This document shows positions 36,606 through 49,320 of a DNA stretch of 64,000 nt, in pieces. The stretch is from Camellia lanceoleosa (lineage: Eukaryota > Streptophyta > Magnoliopsida > Ericales > Theaceae): contig CM045762.1 of the NCBI GenBank assembly GCA_025200525.1, positions 103,256,682-103,320,681 of the forward strand, given 5' to 3'. The notes under the pieces were generated by a model. It was not told the DNA's origin. It did not search any database and saw only the letters and a list, made by a program, of their open reading frames with translations. The position numbers and the translations under genes were made by a program. Each line of letters starts with the position of its first letter. The first letter of the stretch is position 1.

Positions 36606-37915
36606 GTGCTCCATGTTTTTGTCTATTTTTGATGTGGGACAAAGTCCCCAAACTTATTTCAAGCTTTTCAAAGAAAAGTAAGGAAGGTTTTGAAAACACC
36701 CAAAACGAAAATTATAAATTTTGAAAATTCCCCAACACAAGATACATGACAAACATACGGATACATTTCACTCTTTCTTTATGTACTATTCATTTGTTTA
36801 AGAACCATTCAATTGTTTTATATCATGTGTATTTTAATATTCTACGATTATTTTTCATTTTTTATAATACAATTGTTACATAAATAATAACTTGATATTA
36901 TGATATATGACTTCTTAATTTTAATTAGTGTTAATTTTTTTTAATTACTTTTGAATAAATAATTCACATACTAATTGACTAATTGAAATAAAATACAGAA
37001 AAAATTATACTTTTCACTCTTAAACTTTCTTTTGAATTTTATTTTGATGCTTCATCTTCTAATTGCAACAACTAACTCATCATACTTCAACCCTTTTTTT
37101 TTAAGTGGTCATGAATTATGACATCACTAATCGTTAGAAATTTAAATGGAAAAAGTACTCATGGGGCTACGTGAGCTCATTTTAGAAATGTAAGACGGAA
37201 AAATTGACATGAAAAATCGCACTTCATCCTCAAATTTTAGTCAAATTCTATTTTGGCCTTTTAAGCTTAATTTTTACTTAAATTTTAAACGATGGGCTAA
37301 TAGGAGATCCACAATGAAAAGTGGGTTGAAATTTAAGGACTTAATTGTTACAACTAGAAGATAAGAGATCAAAGTAAAATTTTAAAAAAAAATTTCAAAA
37401 GTGAAAGGTATATTAATAACATATAAAATTTAAAAATGTCTCAACTATATTGCGTCTTACAATATATATATATATATTTTGAATTTTAACTTTTCCCTAC
37501 TTCTATTACATCAACAATACAAATTTGAACAAATTTCCCTTTTTCTCCCTTAAATTCTTTCTCTATTTATTTACCCTCCATTTATCATTAATTATTTACT
37601 TTTATTTTTATTACCTTCCAACATTGTATGTATTTTATCTAAAAAGTTCTCACTTTATTTTAATATTTGGGTGAAGTACCAATAAATCATAAAATGTGAT
37701 CTTATTAACTGTTTAGTCTTCCCTTTTATTTTTTATTTTTATAATGAATCCAAAGGTCTCATTAAAGTGAAAATTACGGAAAATGCTATCACTTAAATGT
37801 TTGGGTTTAATTTTCTAGGGATAAAAGTGAGTTTCTCTAAATGTAAAATTACACATTTGGACAATCTGCACTATAGAGAATTTGAATTTTCCCTCCTAGA
37901 TCAAATCTCACATTA
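36606..37915. other. AT-rich host-like DNA, no gene seen
   Basis: AT-rich sequence with a TA run near 37,462. No coding family or element end is recognised. Confidence 0.5.
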
Positions 37916-38335
37916 CGACAAAAAATGTGACACTCTAATAACGTAACACTCTAATATAACACTCCAATGTAACATACTAAAAAACTCCTTGGTGCATTTT
38001 TCCCAAACTCCACAACGTAACACTTCAAAAAAACTCATTAATGTATTTTTTCCAAACGTAATACTCCAATGTAACACAAAAAAAAAAAATTCCTTAGTGT
38101 ACTTTTCCATAAAGGTAACACTCCAATCAATGTAATCTCAAACATAGCACTTCAATGTAACACACACAAAAGTACTAAAAAATTTCATAATATAATGTTT
38201 TCAAATGTAACACTCATAATTTGAAATTATATATTTGCTCAAAATTTACCAAGAAATTTTTGTATTCCTTTTGGAATGGTTTGAAGAATCTTACATCATT
38301 TTGGAATGATTTGAAGAATCCCATATCTTTTTTTT
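37916..38335. repeat. Irregular GTAACACTCC-type minisatellite, left flank of the LTR-A nest
   Basis: Short motifs GTAACACTCCAATGTAACAC and 'ttttcccaaa' recur about every 40-70 bases. On the other side of the nest (51,301-51,500) the same motifs occur inverted (GTTACATTGGAGTGTTAC, GGAAAAAGTACAC), so the outer solo LTR landed inside an inverted or foldback arrangement. Confidence 0.6.
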
Positions 38336-38461
38336 GGAGTTGTAACGCCCCCAAAGTAATACAATAAAGATAACTCATATGAGGAATAAATATGAGAAAC
38401 AACAAATTTTCATACATCAAAGTTTACTGTTTAACAAACAATTAAATGCCATGTAGGCTTA

Positions 38462-40507
38462 TATAGCGATCCCGGTTTTCTCTTCATTGTTTAATTGTAT
38501 TCCGGACTCGGTTCCGTGGATGTTGGTCGTTGTCTTATTCTCATTTTTATCCTTTACCCTTTGTGTTTGAGTCTTGGGTTGTGTTGGGTAGGTTGGTTGT
38601 GTTTAGAAACCAAAAGTTGATGCCTAGATTTTGGCCTTCACGTTCGAGCGGGCCCTTTGTTTTTGCTTCTTCGCTCGAGCGGGCGTTTTGACGCTCGAGC
38701 ATGATTTTTCATCTCCCAGCATTTTGTTCTGTAGGTCATCGGATGCTCGAGCGTCCCCCTTCATGCTCGAGCGGGGACCATCGACTGCAAAACTTCTGGA
38801 AGTGTGCATCCGGCGCTCGAGCGGCGCTTTTGACGCTCGAGCGTAAGTTTGTGTCTGACGCTCGTGCGGGGAGTTCTACGCTCGAGCGGACCTGTTTTTA
38901 TATCAGTTCAGGATTTCACTTTTTGGATCACTTTTCGGCATTCTCTCTCTCTCTCAACCTTTTCAAAACCTCCATTTGAGAGCTCCTCACTCTAAGCTTC
39001 AACTTCTCTCTAAGGAATCATCTAGTTTGAGTGATCTTCTACCATAGTTCTTTTATAAAAAGTGTTGAGCTTGGTGTGGGCTACATTTTGATCCAAAAAT
39101 CTTGGGATTTGGAGCACTTTCGAAATTCTTCATCTTCTCCATTTGGTCTCATCTTTTGAGGTAGGGATAACTATTCATTTTTATGATCTTTAACATAGAT
39201 GTTGGGCATTTTGTATAAATGGTTTGATTTGAGAAGTTAGGGTTTGAGGTTTGAAATATTGAAAAGAGGGGTTTTGTTCCTTTTGAACTATACATGTGAA
39301 TGTGGGTCTTAAAATGAGGTTATGAATGTTTATTAATGATATTTGGACCTTTGGGTCAATATTGGAAAAATGGGGAAAATGCCATATTTGGATTTTATTG
39401 GGTCATTAGTGTGATTAATTACTTTCACTGTGAAATAATGAAATTGGCTTGGAAATAGTGAAATTAAGAAGTTATGAGAAAGAATGGTAGAGTTGGATTG
39501 ATTAATCACTCACTTTTGAAAATATTGATAATTCATCTGTTGATGCATTTATTATCTGTTTAGAAATAATTGCTTTGGGTTATCGGTGGAGGATAGTCTT
39601 GATTGTTGTAGAGACTGTATATTGATTAGGGAAAACTGAAACTAATTACGTTGAATATGTCATTGACTATGACGGTTGGAATAATACATCGAATATGTGT
39701 ATTGGTTGATCTTGTATATGATAAGTGTTTATATACATTGCATTGTGTGGGAGGAGATAGGGGATGTACTCCATGGTTTGGAAGGAGATAGGGGATGGAC
39801 TCCTAAACCAGATGTTATTTGGGAGGAAATAGGGGATGGACTCCATTGATACAGCAAATCTGTGTATCATTTGTGAAGTATGGAAGTGTTTTATTATGAG
39901 TTGTTATCTCATTTGAAATTGAAGTATTGTTGATAGGAGTTGTCAACTCATTTGAAAAGGAAATGTTTTGATATGAGTTGTAGTCTCATTAAATTGTTTG
40001 GCCATGTTCAGAGTCATGTTTATAAATTGAAAATTTGTTAGTGGAATGAAACATGGACATATTTGTCATGGAACTGGGTAATGTTGTAAGTTGATTTATA
40101 AGTGGTAACATTTATCAAATGCTAATGTTTTAGTTATTACTCATATTATGTTTAGCATATCTCTACTGGGCGTTGGCTCACCCTATATGGGACCTCATTT
40201 TCAGGTGCAGGTGATATGCAACCTCCAAGGATGTAGCTTGGGAGGTTGTAAGAGCGGAAGGCTTCCTTTTTGTGATTATTTTGTGTATTACATGTATATC
40301 AAGCCAAGGGCTTATTTTGTGCAAAGAGTTAGAACTCTATTGTTTTGTTGAACCCAAGTGTTGACTTGGAAAGTTGTAAGCCTGTAGGGCATTTACTTTT
40401 GTTGTCAACATGTAATATTTCTTGTAAGAATACTCTGATGTTGGTAATATGATATCTTTTTTCGTATCATGAATATATGATTATGGGTTTATTTTGAGGG
40501 CGTTACA
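38462..40507 (+). mobile_element. Inner plus-strand LTR-A solo LTR (2,046 bp)
   Basis: It starts TATAGCGATCCCGG, ends GGGCGTTACA, and is flanked by GCTTA at 38,457-38,461 and 40,508-40,512. The termini (TATA..TACA) deviate from the usual TG..CA start but are identical in all three LTR-A copies here. Inside are four decamer pairs and one single (38,641-38,888), a TATA-like TTTTTATAT at about 38,895, a CT-rich leader, a donor-like GAG|GTAGGG at 39,161, and the CTACTGGGC..GCTCACCC block at 40,163-40,183 followed by TTTTCAG. Confidence 0.95.
38641..38904 (+). promoter_or_regulatory. Decamer-pair array and TATA box of the solo LTR
   Basis: Decamers close to CGCTCGAGCG start at 38,641 (single) and in pairs at 38,672/38,692, 38,744/38,764, 38,814/38,834 and 38,859/38,879. 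Every pair is exactly 20 bp apart. The last ends at 38,888, about 7 bp before TTTTTATAT. The layout looks like a promoter-proximal element array; function is inferred from position only. Confidence 0.6.
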
Positions 40508-42228
40508 GCTTACATCTTTCCAAGTCATTGCTTGGTTACACAAATTGAGTCTCGTTCATTACATCTTAAGCCCTTGGCTTTACAAATACCAACAAACACA
40601 CAACAATACATAATTAAGAAGCTCTTGCTTCCCGAAAGTCCATCCACGCTATTGCCTTGGAGGAAACATCTCATTTGCACCTGAAAAATGGTATTCCCTT
40701 ATAGGGTGAGCCAACAACCCAGTAGAAATAATCTAACACAATTTATGAAGTTTAGCAAATGTATACCGATATGGAAGCATCCACGAGACCTACATATCCA
40801 TGTGCCACTAAAGCCAATCTTATTCCATTTTCCATCAGTTCATTTCCACTCTATATATGCTACTCAATTCATGAGTTAAATTCATTATCTTTCAACAACC
40901 AAAATGAGACTACAATTCAATAGTTCTCCAATTATGCAAAACACACACATAAACACTTCAAACTTATCATTTTACGGATATTTCGTCCGAGGGAATCGGC
41001 ACCCATTTATATAAGAGATTTCGGGTCTTTTACCCAGGACACTCAAGCCAACTTGCTTTAAATGGAGTGCATCCCCTTTCTCCTCTCCAAACAAATATAC
41101 ATATGCAATCCATTTATAAACATAATCATATATGGAGTGCATCCCCTTTCTCCTCCCAATAAACATACATATACAATGTATTTACAACATGGTCATATTC
41201 AATGACAACCAACAATAGATTAGCATTCTATCACCTAATCATCGTACAATTTCTACAACAATCATAACTATCCTCCACCGATAGCCCAATGCAATTATTT
41301 CCAAGAAATGTTCAATTTCAGAATAAATAGTTTATTCAAAACTTCCATAGGTGAGATAATACATATCCAATATCACCATCTACATCAATAACCATCCAAT
41401 TTAACATATTCAATGTTAATTCCAATTATTTATACAAAATAATCATTTTATCAAATTAGGACAAAAATCCCCATTTTTCCAATATTGACTCAAATACCCA
41501 AAATCAACTATTTTGGTACACCAAGGTCTTATATTCAAACCCCATACTCATTTATCTCTTATACATCATAAAACCCTCTTTTCATATAACACCCAAATCA
41601 TAGATTTGTCCAAACCACAGCCAAATCTCATCATATATACACAATAGCAAATAGCTAAGCTAAAAACCATATTAAAGTGTAGAAAATCCCTACCTCAAGT
41701 GTGGAAGACGAACAAGCAAGATCAAAACTCCAAAGATGACGAAATCAACTCTTACTTGGATCAACACGAAACTCTTGAAGCCCTCTACCTTATCCTCCAA
41801 GACACTAGGGTCAAGAACACAATGAATGTAGATGAAACCTTAGAGAGAAGGTGACTTTTAGAGAGAGAGACTGTAGACTTAGGGTTTGTGGGTGAAAAGG
41901 AGATAAAAAATGAAGCCAAACGGACTGCTGTGGAATCGATGTATACCGGGCTCGCTCGAAAGCAAGGAGTTCTCGCTCGAGCGACCAGACACAAAAAGGT
42001 CGCCTCGCTCGAGCGCAGGAAGAGTTGCTCGAGCGAACAATGCAAAGCTTCAGTGTCTCGCAATCTACACGCTCGATTGAAGGAAAGCTCGCTTGAGCGA
42101 AAAACACTAACCTTCAGGTCTTACAGAGACGCAAATGCACGCTTGAGCGTAAGAGTGCTCGCTCGAGCAAAGGAACATTTTCATAGGGCTCGCTCGAGCG
42201 CAAGAAGCCTAGCTTGAGTGAGGAGGTA

Positions 42229-44013
42229 TATAGCGATCCCGGGTTTACCCCTTGTTGTACAGTGATCCGGACGTGTGTCCGTGGATGTTGGTAGTGGATT
42301 GTTGTCCTGTTTACGTCCTTTCATATATTGTATTTGAGTTGAAGTTTGTGTTGGCCAGGTTTGTTTCAGGTTGTTTGTATTCGGGAGCCAAGGGTTGCTG
42401 CCCAGAATTTTTGTTCTTCGCTCGAGCGAGGAGTTGGTCGCCGGCGAGCTTTGAGTTTTGTGTCTGGTGGGTCGAGCGAGCGCTTCGCTGAGCGGCGATC
42501 GCTCTGGCCGGATCTGAACACCATGATTTCGCTCGAGCGGTGATTCTTCGCCGAGCGATTCGATCTTCGCTCGGCGGCGGTTCGTCGCTTCAGCGTCGTC
42601 TAGTTGCGAACTGAAGGGTCGAGTTCTGGCTCGGCGAGCTTTTTCTTCGCCGGCGAGCTTTTAGGATGTTGGCTCGGCGAGACCTTCTTGGCTCGAGCTA
42701 CGGTTTCAGGTCTGCAGTCGCTCGGCGACCAAGTCTTCGCCGGCGAGCTGTTTATATCGATTCACACCAAATGATCTAAACTTCACTTTTTGAAGCTTTT
42801 ACTTTTAAAACCCTAAATCGAGAGCCTCTCTCTCTAGACTTGCCTTCTCTCTAAGAAATCATCTCCCTAGAGGGTGAATCTTCCTAAGTGCTTTGTTAAA
42901 AAGGTAGAGGGTGACTTGGGCTTCGATATAATCAAAATATTCGGTTTTGGAGCAAGTTGGGTGTTGGGTCTTCATCTCCGTTTGAGCTCAAACTTTGAGG
43001 TAGGGATATCCTACTCTTTTTTATAGATTTTGTCTTTGAATTTTAGCATTTTGATATGTTGGTAGTTGTTGTGAAATTTTGGGAAACTTTGGGCCATTGT
43101 GTAATTTTACAAAAGTTGGGGTTTTGTCTATAATAAACCTAGAAGCATGTTTGGTATAGAAACATGGAATTAATGTTGAAACATTAGTGAAATTGGAACC
43201 TAAGGGTTGTAATGTTAATTATGGAAATGTCCTAATTACATGGATTTATTAATTTGAATAATTAATTGTGGAAAATGAGGAATTGAGATAGAATTGGGTC
43301 ATGGGTTATGATGGAAAGAATACATTGATTTTATGTATTGATATGTGATGTGTATAATTGTTATATATATGCATTGTGTTATGTTGGATGAGATAGGGCA
43401 TGGACTCCGCGGTTTAGGGGAAGATAGGGGATGGACCTCTAAACCGGATGTTACTCGGAGGAGATAGGGGATGAACTCCGTAGATAGAGCATGTATGCTT
43501 ATCTAGAAAATATTGGCAGAGCATGTATGCTTGTCATGGAAAGTGTGAATATATCTGTTTTGTTTATATTTGTTGAAGTGATGAAAGAATGTAAAAGAGT
43601 TGGCCATCTATCAATTGTTAGTCTTTTAGTCATTATTTATAAGCGGTTTAGTATATTTCTCTTGGTCAGTGGCCCACCCTATATGGGAACATCATTTTCA
43701 GGTACTGGTAGCATGCCACCTCCAAGGACTTAGCTTGGAAGGCTAGTGGCGGATGGACTTTTGTTTGTCTTTCCTTTTGCAGTGTTACATGTAAATTCAA
43801 GCCTAGGGCTTAATGTGTAAATGAGCTAGCACTCTATTTTCTTGTAACCAAGTGTTAACTTGAAAGTCAGAAGCCCTTAGGGCATTTGCTTTTGTTGTTA
43901 ACATGTAATACGTTTTGTAATAGAACCCCGTTGAATGAAAGAACGTGGATCTTATATATATCATAGCATGTCAATATTGTTGGGTTAAATGTCATTATTT
44001 CCAGGGCGTTACA
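42229..44013 (+). mobile_element. 5' LTR of the nested chromovirus
   Basis: TATAGCGATCCCGG to GGGCGTTACA, 1,785 bp, preceded by the target duplication AGGTA (42,224-42,228). The GC-rich proximal third (42,410-42,750) is full of CTCGAG/CGGCGAG motifs. TTTATAT at about 42,759 is the likely TATA box. A donor-like GAG|GTAGGG lies at 43,000 and an acceptor-like ATTTTCAG at 43,701. The AT-rich part is nearly identical to the 3' LTR, the GC-rich part is not. Confidence 0.95.
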
Positions 44014-44016
44014 ACT

Positions 44017-44028
44017 TGGTATCAGAGC
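44017..44028 (+). other. Primer binding site (initiator Met tRNA)
   Basis: TGGTATCAGAGC, the standard complement of the 3' end of plant initiator methionine tRNA, three bases after the 5' LTR. Confidence 0.93.
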
Positions 44029-44416
44029 GTACCGGGTTCGAATACTTTGGGTACGTGGGAAGTGATTAGGATCACAATGGGTTTGTCTCGCTTGATAGAG
44101 ACTTAGGTGTACTGTTATATGTTTATGTGATAACATGCTTATGTGATTATTTGGGTATGGGATTTAGTTTTTAGGATGTTGATTGGGTCTTTGGGTTTCT
44201 GGGACTCCTATTAGAAAGACACTTGATCACTATTGTTTCTAACCCAGACTCTAGTAAGGCCTTGGGACTATCATCATCCGGAAATGAAATTCGTAAGTGC
44301 TATATGTGTTTATGTGCTTACGTGGAATGAATTATGGTTATTCATGCATTAGGACGTGAGTGTTTAGTTTTGGCACGTTTATAAATGTGCTAACGTTCTG
44401 TGTTACCTTTATTAGG

Positions 44417-45462
44417 ATGTCAGGACGAGCAAGAGGTGGTAGGCGTGGTAGGCCTAGGAGGCAGGAAGTGCCATTACCGGATGAAGTTCCGGCAGTTCAG
44501 GAAGGGGTTGGTCAGGCCAATGTGGCCGAGCCAGTGGGTCAGCAGGCTATGGGTGCCTTGGCCCGAGAGATAGCAGGGGCCTTAGGTATTCTCAGAGCAG
44601 GAAATCAGGCAACTGAGGCAGGACCTTCTTTCTTGAAGAGGGAGTTCTTCCGGTCTAACCCGGAGGAGTTTGTTGGGGATCCTAAGGAGCCATTGAAGGC
44701 AGACGAGTGGCTAGAACAGATGAGTAAAACGTTCGAAATGCTAGGCATTGAGGATGGAGCATTGAAAGTGACCTTGGCATCCTTCCAGCTGAAGGGAGAT
44801 GCGGGTCAATGGTGGAAGTATGAGAAAGTTCGTGCGGGTGGTACTTGGGTGGCGTTTGTGAATGCTTTCCAGGAGAGGTTTTTATCCGCAGTGGCTAGGG
44901 AGAGACTAAGGGATCAGTTTGCCAAGCTTAAGCAGGAGGGTTTGTCCGTGGCCGAGTTTGAGGCTACATTTACTAGCTTGTCGAGTTTGCACTGAACCGT
45001 GGCGACAGAGAGCGCTACTCTGAGTTTGAGCGAAGTTGAGGTGGGACCTCAAGTTGAAAGTTGGTGGACCTTACATTGAGAGTACAGCATTTGGTGGATC
45101 TGCGGCTCATATGGAGCTGATGATGCAGAGGAGAAGAGGAGAAACATGGGGGCTCCAAGAGGGGCCAAGAGGGACAGGTGATGGCGGGGAGGCGAGGGGT
45201 TATAACCCTCGGCCGTCCCGAGTGGTTTGGCCGGTCGACTTTCCCAAGACTGAGTGCAGGCTCGGGAGGCGGTCAGGAGAGTTCACTGTTTCAAGTGTGG
45301 CCACCGGGTCACAAGGCTTCGCTTGCCCTTGAAGGGCGGGGTCGAGAGCTGCTTCGTCGGCCAGACCACGAGTCGAGAGTTGAGGCGGCCCAGATCGTGT
45401 TACCAGTGGACAGGGCACATGAAGAGGTATTGCCCACGGTTGAGTGCCACTTGAGAGCGTCT
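44417..45462 (+). pseudogene. gag: Chromovirus gag, interrupted
   Basis: The ATG at 44,417 follows an acceptor-like TTTATTAG by one base. The N-terminus is basic (RGRPRRQ). The retrotransposon gag core then follows (PEEFVGDP, ADEWLEQMSKTFEMLG, GDAGQWW, FVNAFQERFL), forming the capsid that packages element RNA. The frame stops at 44,995, where the sequence is evidently shifted. Further on, the nucleocapsid region is visible in other frames: one CCHC knuckle reduced to CFKCGHR (about 45,296) and a second degenerate one, CYQWTGHMKRYC (about 45,400). No intact gag can be read. Confidence 0.9.
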
Positions 45463-45599
45463 GTTCTAGACAGACGCAGGATTTCACCAGCTTCGATGCA
45501 GCCTCGAGGGCCAATCCGGGGCTTCGTCCCAACAAGACAATTCCTATGCTCCGAGAGGCGGCAGTAGATCGAGGGCCTACAGTATGCGCGTGTATGCCG

Positions 45600-45960
45600 T
45601 CACAGGACCTAGTACCGCTCCATCGTCGTGAGAGGTACCTTTTGTTTTGCAATTGTTGCTAGAGTGTTGATTGACACGGTGCATCTCATTCTTTGTATCT
45701 CTTGCATTTGCATCTGTGTTGAACCGAGTTAGCACTTTTAGCATCTCCTATTTGCGTTGTGTCACCTATTGGGGTGAGTTAATTTTGAGGCACGGATGTA
45801 GAGGCGTGATATAGAGGTCGGCGATCATCGACTTCCTTTTCCATTTGTAGTTATGCCCATGAAGGGCTTTGATGTTATTTTGGGTATGGGTAGTATATCG
45901 TCATACCGGCGGTTATTGATTGCTACCGCCAGAGGGTTACCTGTTGTACGATGAACGGGA
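45600..45960 (+). pseudogene. Decayed protease region
   Basis: This interval lies between the zinc knuckles and the reverse transcriptase, where the aspartic protease of Ty3/gypsy pol belongs. A 'VLIDT' block at about 45,663 looks like the remains of the catalytic D-T/S-G loop, but the glycine is not seen and the frame breaks at once. Called from position and this single motif. Confidence 0.5.
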
Positions 45961-46179
45961 GTTTTTCCACTTTTTAGGAGACCGGGTTGGTAGTATTGTG
46001 CCACGGTGCGGTCCATGGCGGAATGAGCTTAGTAGTTTACTTGCTAGTTTTGAGAATGGTGAGTGTGATGAGACCCAGTTGAGTTGCGAGGTAGTTTGTG
46101 AATACCGGATGTCTTTCCCGAGGATCTTATTAATTTGCCACCCCACCAAGAGACGAGTTCTCTATTGATTTAGTGCCCA

Positions 46180-46745
46180 GACGCACCGATTTCTATGGCA
46201 CCTTATCGTTTTGCACCGCAGAGTTGATTGAGTTGAAAGTTCACTCAAGAATTGCTAGATAAGGGCCGTTCGCCCTAGTGTATCGCCGTAGAGCACCGCC
46301 CTCTTTGCTAAAAAAGAAAGACGGTGCCTTGAGGTTGTGTATCGACACGGAAGTTGAATCAAAGGCTTAAGAATAAGTACCCTATGCCCGTATAGATGAC
46401 TTGTTTGACCATTGAAGGGTTCGTTGTTTCTCTAAGATAGACTTGAGATCGGGTTACCACCGGTTGAGGGTCGAGAGGAGGATATTCAAGACGGCATTCC
46501 GTGACGCGTATGGCCATTATGAGTTTCTGGTGATGCCATTTGGGCTTACCAACGCACCGGCAGTCTTTATGGACTTGATGAACCGGATCTTCCGGGAATT
46601 CTTGGATCGTTTTGTGGTCGTATTTGTGGATGATATTCTTATCTATTCACCCTCAGAGCAAGAGCACGAGGAACACTTGAGAGTGGTGCTTGAATTGCTT
46701 AGAGCCCATAGGCTGGATGCCAAGTTTGGGAAGTGCGAGTTCTGC
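46180..46745 (+). pseudogene. pol: Reverse transcriptase, frameshifted
   Basis: The frame at 46,443-46,748 shows [12 protein letters not shown] (residues 31-42) and the catalytic FVDD (61-64) followed by ILIYS, diagnostic of Ty3/gypsy reverse transcriptase, which copies element RNA into DNA. The upstream part (46,180-46,440) is recognisable only in pieces (APYRFAP; the segment ending KNKYPMP). The frame closes right after KCEF at about 46,745, and the protein continues in another frame. Confidence 0.93.
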
Positions 46746-47329
46746 TAAGAGAAGTCAAGTTCTTAGGCCATGTAGTTTCTGGGGAAGGGGTGTCTGTTGA
46801 TACATCCAAGATTGAGGCAGTGCAAGACTGGGCACAGCCTAAGAATGTGTTTGAGATTCGCAGTTTTCTGGGATTAGCCGGGTACTACCGTCGATTTGTG
46901 AAAGATTTCTCCAGGTTAGCTTCGCCGTTGACTAGGTTGACTCGCCAGGGAGTCAAATTTGTATGGGGTGAGACTTGTGAAAAGTCGTTTCAGGAATTGA
47001 AGGTTAGATTGACCACCGCTCCAGTCTTGATTATCCCGGAGAGAGGGTTGGGTTATGCAGTCTATTGTGATGCCTCACGAGAGGGTTTGGGTTGTGTGTT
47101 AATGCAAGAGGGGAAAGTAGTAGCCTATGGCTCACGTCAGTTAAAAATACACGAGAAGAATTACCCTACACACGACCTAGAGTTGGCGGCTGTGATCTTT
47201 GCCTTGAAAATCTGGAGGCACTACCTTTATGGTGAGAGATTCGAGGTGTTCTCGGATCATAAAAGTCTGAAGTATCTGCTTTCCTGTAAAGACTTGAACT
47301 TGAGGCGAGAAGGTGGATGGAGTTTATAG
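46745..47329 (+). pseudogene. pol: Reverse transcriptase connection and RNase H
   Basis: It continues with [28 protein letters not shown] and ASPLTRLTR. The RNase H domain follows: [33 protein letters not shown] and [10 protein letters not shown]. This is the standard Ty3/gypsy order; RNase H removes the RNA template strand. The frame is lost at about 47,310 and resumes in a neighbouring frame with DALSRK (about 47,380), the usual end of the domain. Confidence 0.93.
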
Positions 47330-47559
47330 AAGATTACGACTTGAGTTGCATTATCACCTGGAAGGCCAATGTTGTGGCGGATGCTCTTAGTAGGAAATCC
47401 ATTAGTGATGTAGCTTGTGTAGCCATCCGAGAGTGGGAGATGTTGGGGGCACTTGGCGAGTTTGCCTTGCTTCTGGGCAAATCCGTCGAGGCTGCGGCCT
47501 TGTTTTCTGTGGTTGCGCAGCCTACACTTGTGACTCGAGGGTTAGAGGCACAGAGGTGA

Positions 47560-48480
47560 TCTTGAGGTAGAATCCCTCAGAGAGAGGATCTCCAATGGGA
47601 AGGTTGAGAAAGGTTTGACGGCGTATCCCGACCTGAGTTTGAGATCCGAGACCGTTTGTTTGTACCGAGGCTGCCGAGAGGAGGTACTCAAGAGTTCCAT
47701 CATTCGCGCCTTGCGGTGCATCCGGGAGGTACTAAGATGTATCGGGATTTGGGTCGTCAGTTTTGGTGGCGGGGTATGAAGAGAGATGTGGCAGTCTTCG
47801 TGTCTAAGTGCCTTACTTGTCAGCAAGTGAAGGCCGAGCATCAAAGGCCAGCGGGTTTGTTACAACCCTTGCCTATTGCCGAGTGGAAGTGGGAGCATGT
47901 CACCATGGACTTCGTTGTAGGTCTTCCGAAGACTCAGCGGGGTAGTGATACTATTTGGGTGGTTGTAGACCGGTTGACCAAGTCGGTGCATTTCATTCCA
48001 ATGCGCGTGAGAGATTCGGTAGATCATCTTGCCGACTTGTATGTTCGGGACATAGTGAGATTGCACGGGTCCCGGTGACGATCGTCTCAGATAGAGATCC
48101 TCGTTTCTTTGCTAGGTTGTGGCGAGTTTGCGAGTGCTTTAGGTACTAAGTTGACCTTTAGTGCTGCTTATCATCCTCGGTGATGGGCGTCCGGCGTACC
48201 ATTCAGATCCTTGAGGATATGCTTGAGTTGTGTCCTTGATTTGATGGGACATGGGAGAGGCACTTACTGGTGGAGTTTGCCTACAATAACAGTTTTGATC
48301 TAGTATCGGTATGGCACTGTTTGAGGCCTTGTATGGCCGACCTTGTAGGTCTCCGGTTTGTTGGGCCGAGGTGGGTGACGCACCTTTGTTGTGTCCGGAG
48401 TTGGTTAGGGAGGCGACGGAGAAAGTTGAGCTTATCCGTAGGAGGCTTGTTACAGCCCAGAGTCGCCAAGTCCTATGACC
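47560..48480 (+). pseudogene. pol: Integrase, frameshifted
   Basis: The 47,656-48,078 frame carries the zinc-binding part (HHSRLAVHPGG..C-LTCQQVK), then WKWEHVTMDFVVGLP with the first catalytic Asp and IWVVVDRLTKSVHFIP. The second Asp lies in VTIVSDRDPRF in another frame (about 48,075). The segment with the catalytic Glu is garbled (48,170-48,250). FAYNNS at about 48,275 marks the end of the core. The enzyme inserts element DNA into chromosomes. At least three frame breaks are present. Confidence 0.92.
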
Positions 48481-48927
48481 GTAGGAGGAGACCGTTAGAG
48501 TTTGAGGTGGGTGATCACGTCTTTACAAGATATCACCTAGGCGGGTTTGTTGAGATTTGGGAAGAGTGGGAAGTTGTCCCTCGGTTTATTGGTCTTTTTG
48601 AGGTCCTTGAGCGGATTGGCGAGGTTGCTTATGGTTTAGCTTTGCCGCCCCAGTTGGCCGGAGTTCATGACGTGTTTCATGTAAGTATGCTTCGGAAGTA
48701 TGAGCCCGATCCATCACACGTGTTGGATTGGACCGACTTAGAGGTAGATGAGGATGCCTCGTATGAGGAGAGGCCGTTCAGTCTTGGATAGGCGGGATCA
48801 AGTCCTGCGTAGTAAGACCATCCCTTTGGTTAAGGTTTTGTGGAAACATCACGGAGTGGAGGAGGCCACTTGGGATCGTGAGTTGGGAGTCCGTGAGAAA
48901 TATCCGGACTTATTTGTTGATGTGTAA
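48480..48927 (+). pseudogene. pol: Integrase C-terminal part with chromodomain-like end
   Basis: It shows FEVGDHVF, RFIGLFEVLERIGEVAYGLALP and LAGVHDVFHVSMLRKY, the GPY/F-type module. After a frame break near 48,785 comes VLWKHHGVEEATWD..YPDLF with a stop at 48,925. This chromodomain-type C-terminus marks the element as a chromovirus. Together with the GGGGACGAAATTC block before the polypurine tract, it suggests the Tekay/Del clade; clade assignment is from memory of motifs. Confidence 0.85.
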
Positions 48928-49320
48928 TCAAGTGTTGCAATTTTGTAATTGTAATGAACTTTAAGAACATTTGAAATGTCTTAAGTTGTAAAACATGGTG
49001 TATGTTTTGGTTAATGTAAATGTTGTAGAACTTGCCTTGTTATGGGAGTTGATTATAATATTGCATATGTTGGCTATATTATAGAAATAAAATTGTATCA
49101 TGATTATTGCTTATGATATAAATTGTAAACCATATATGTGGGAAATGGTTGAAATGGAAAGAAATTGCATGTTGAAATGTACATGTTGAGAAATGCCTCT
49201 TAATAGGAGATGGATGACCGTAATGGGTAATTGTTAAATGTTGTGTTATGACATTGTTTAAAATGGAGAAAAAGGCTTGCTTTTCAAAAACTTGTTTTAA
49301 TTTCGGGGACGAAATTCTTT

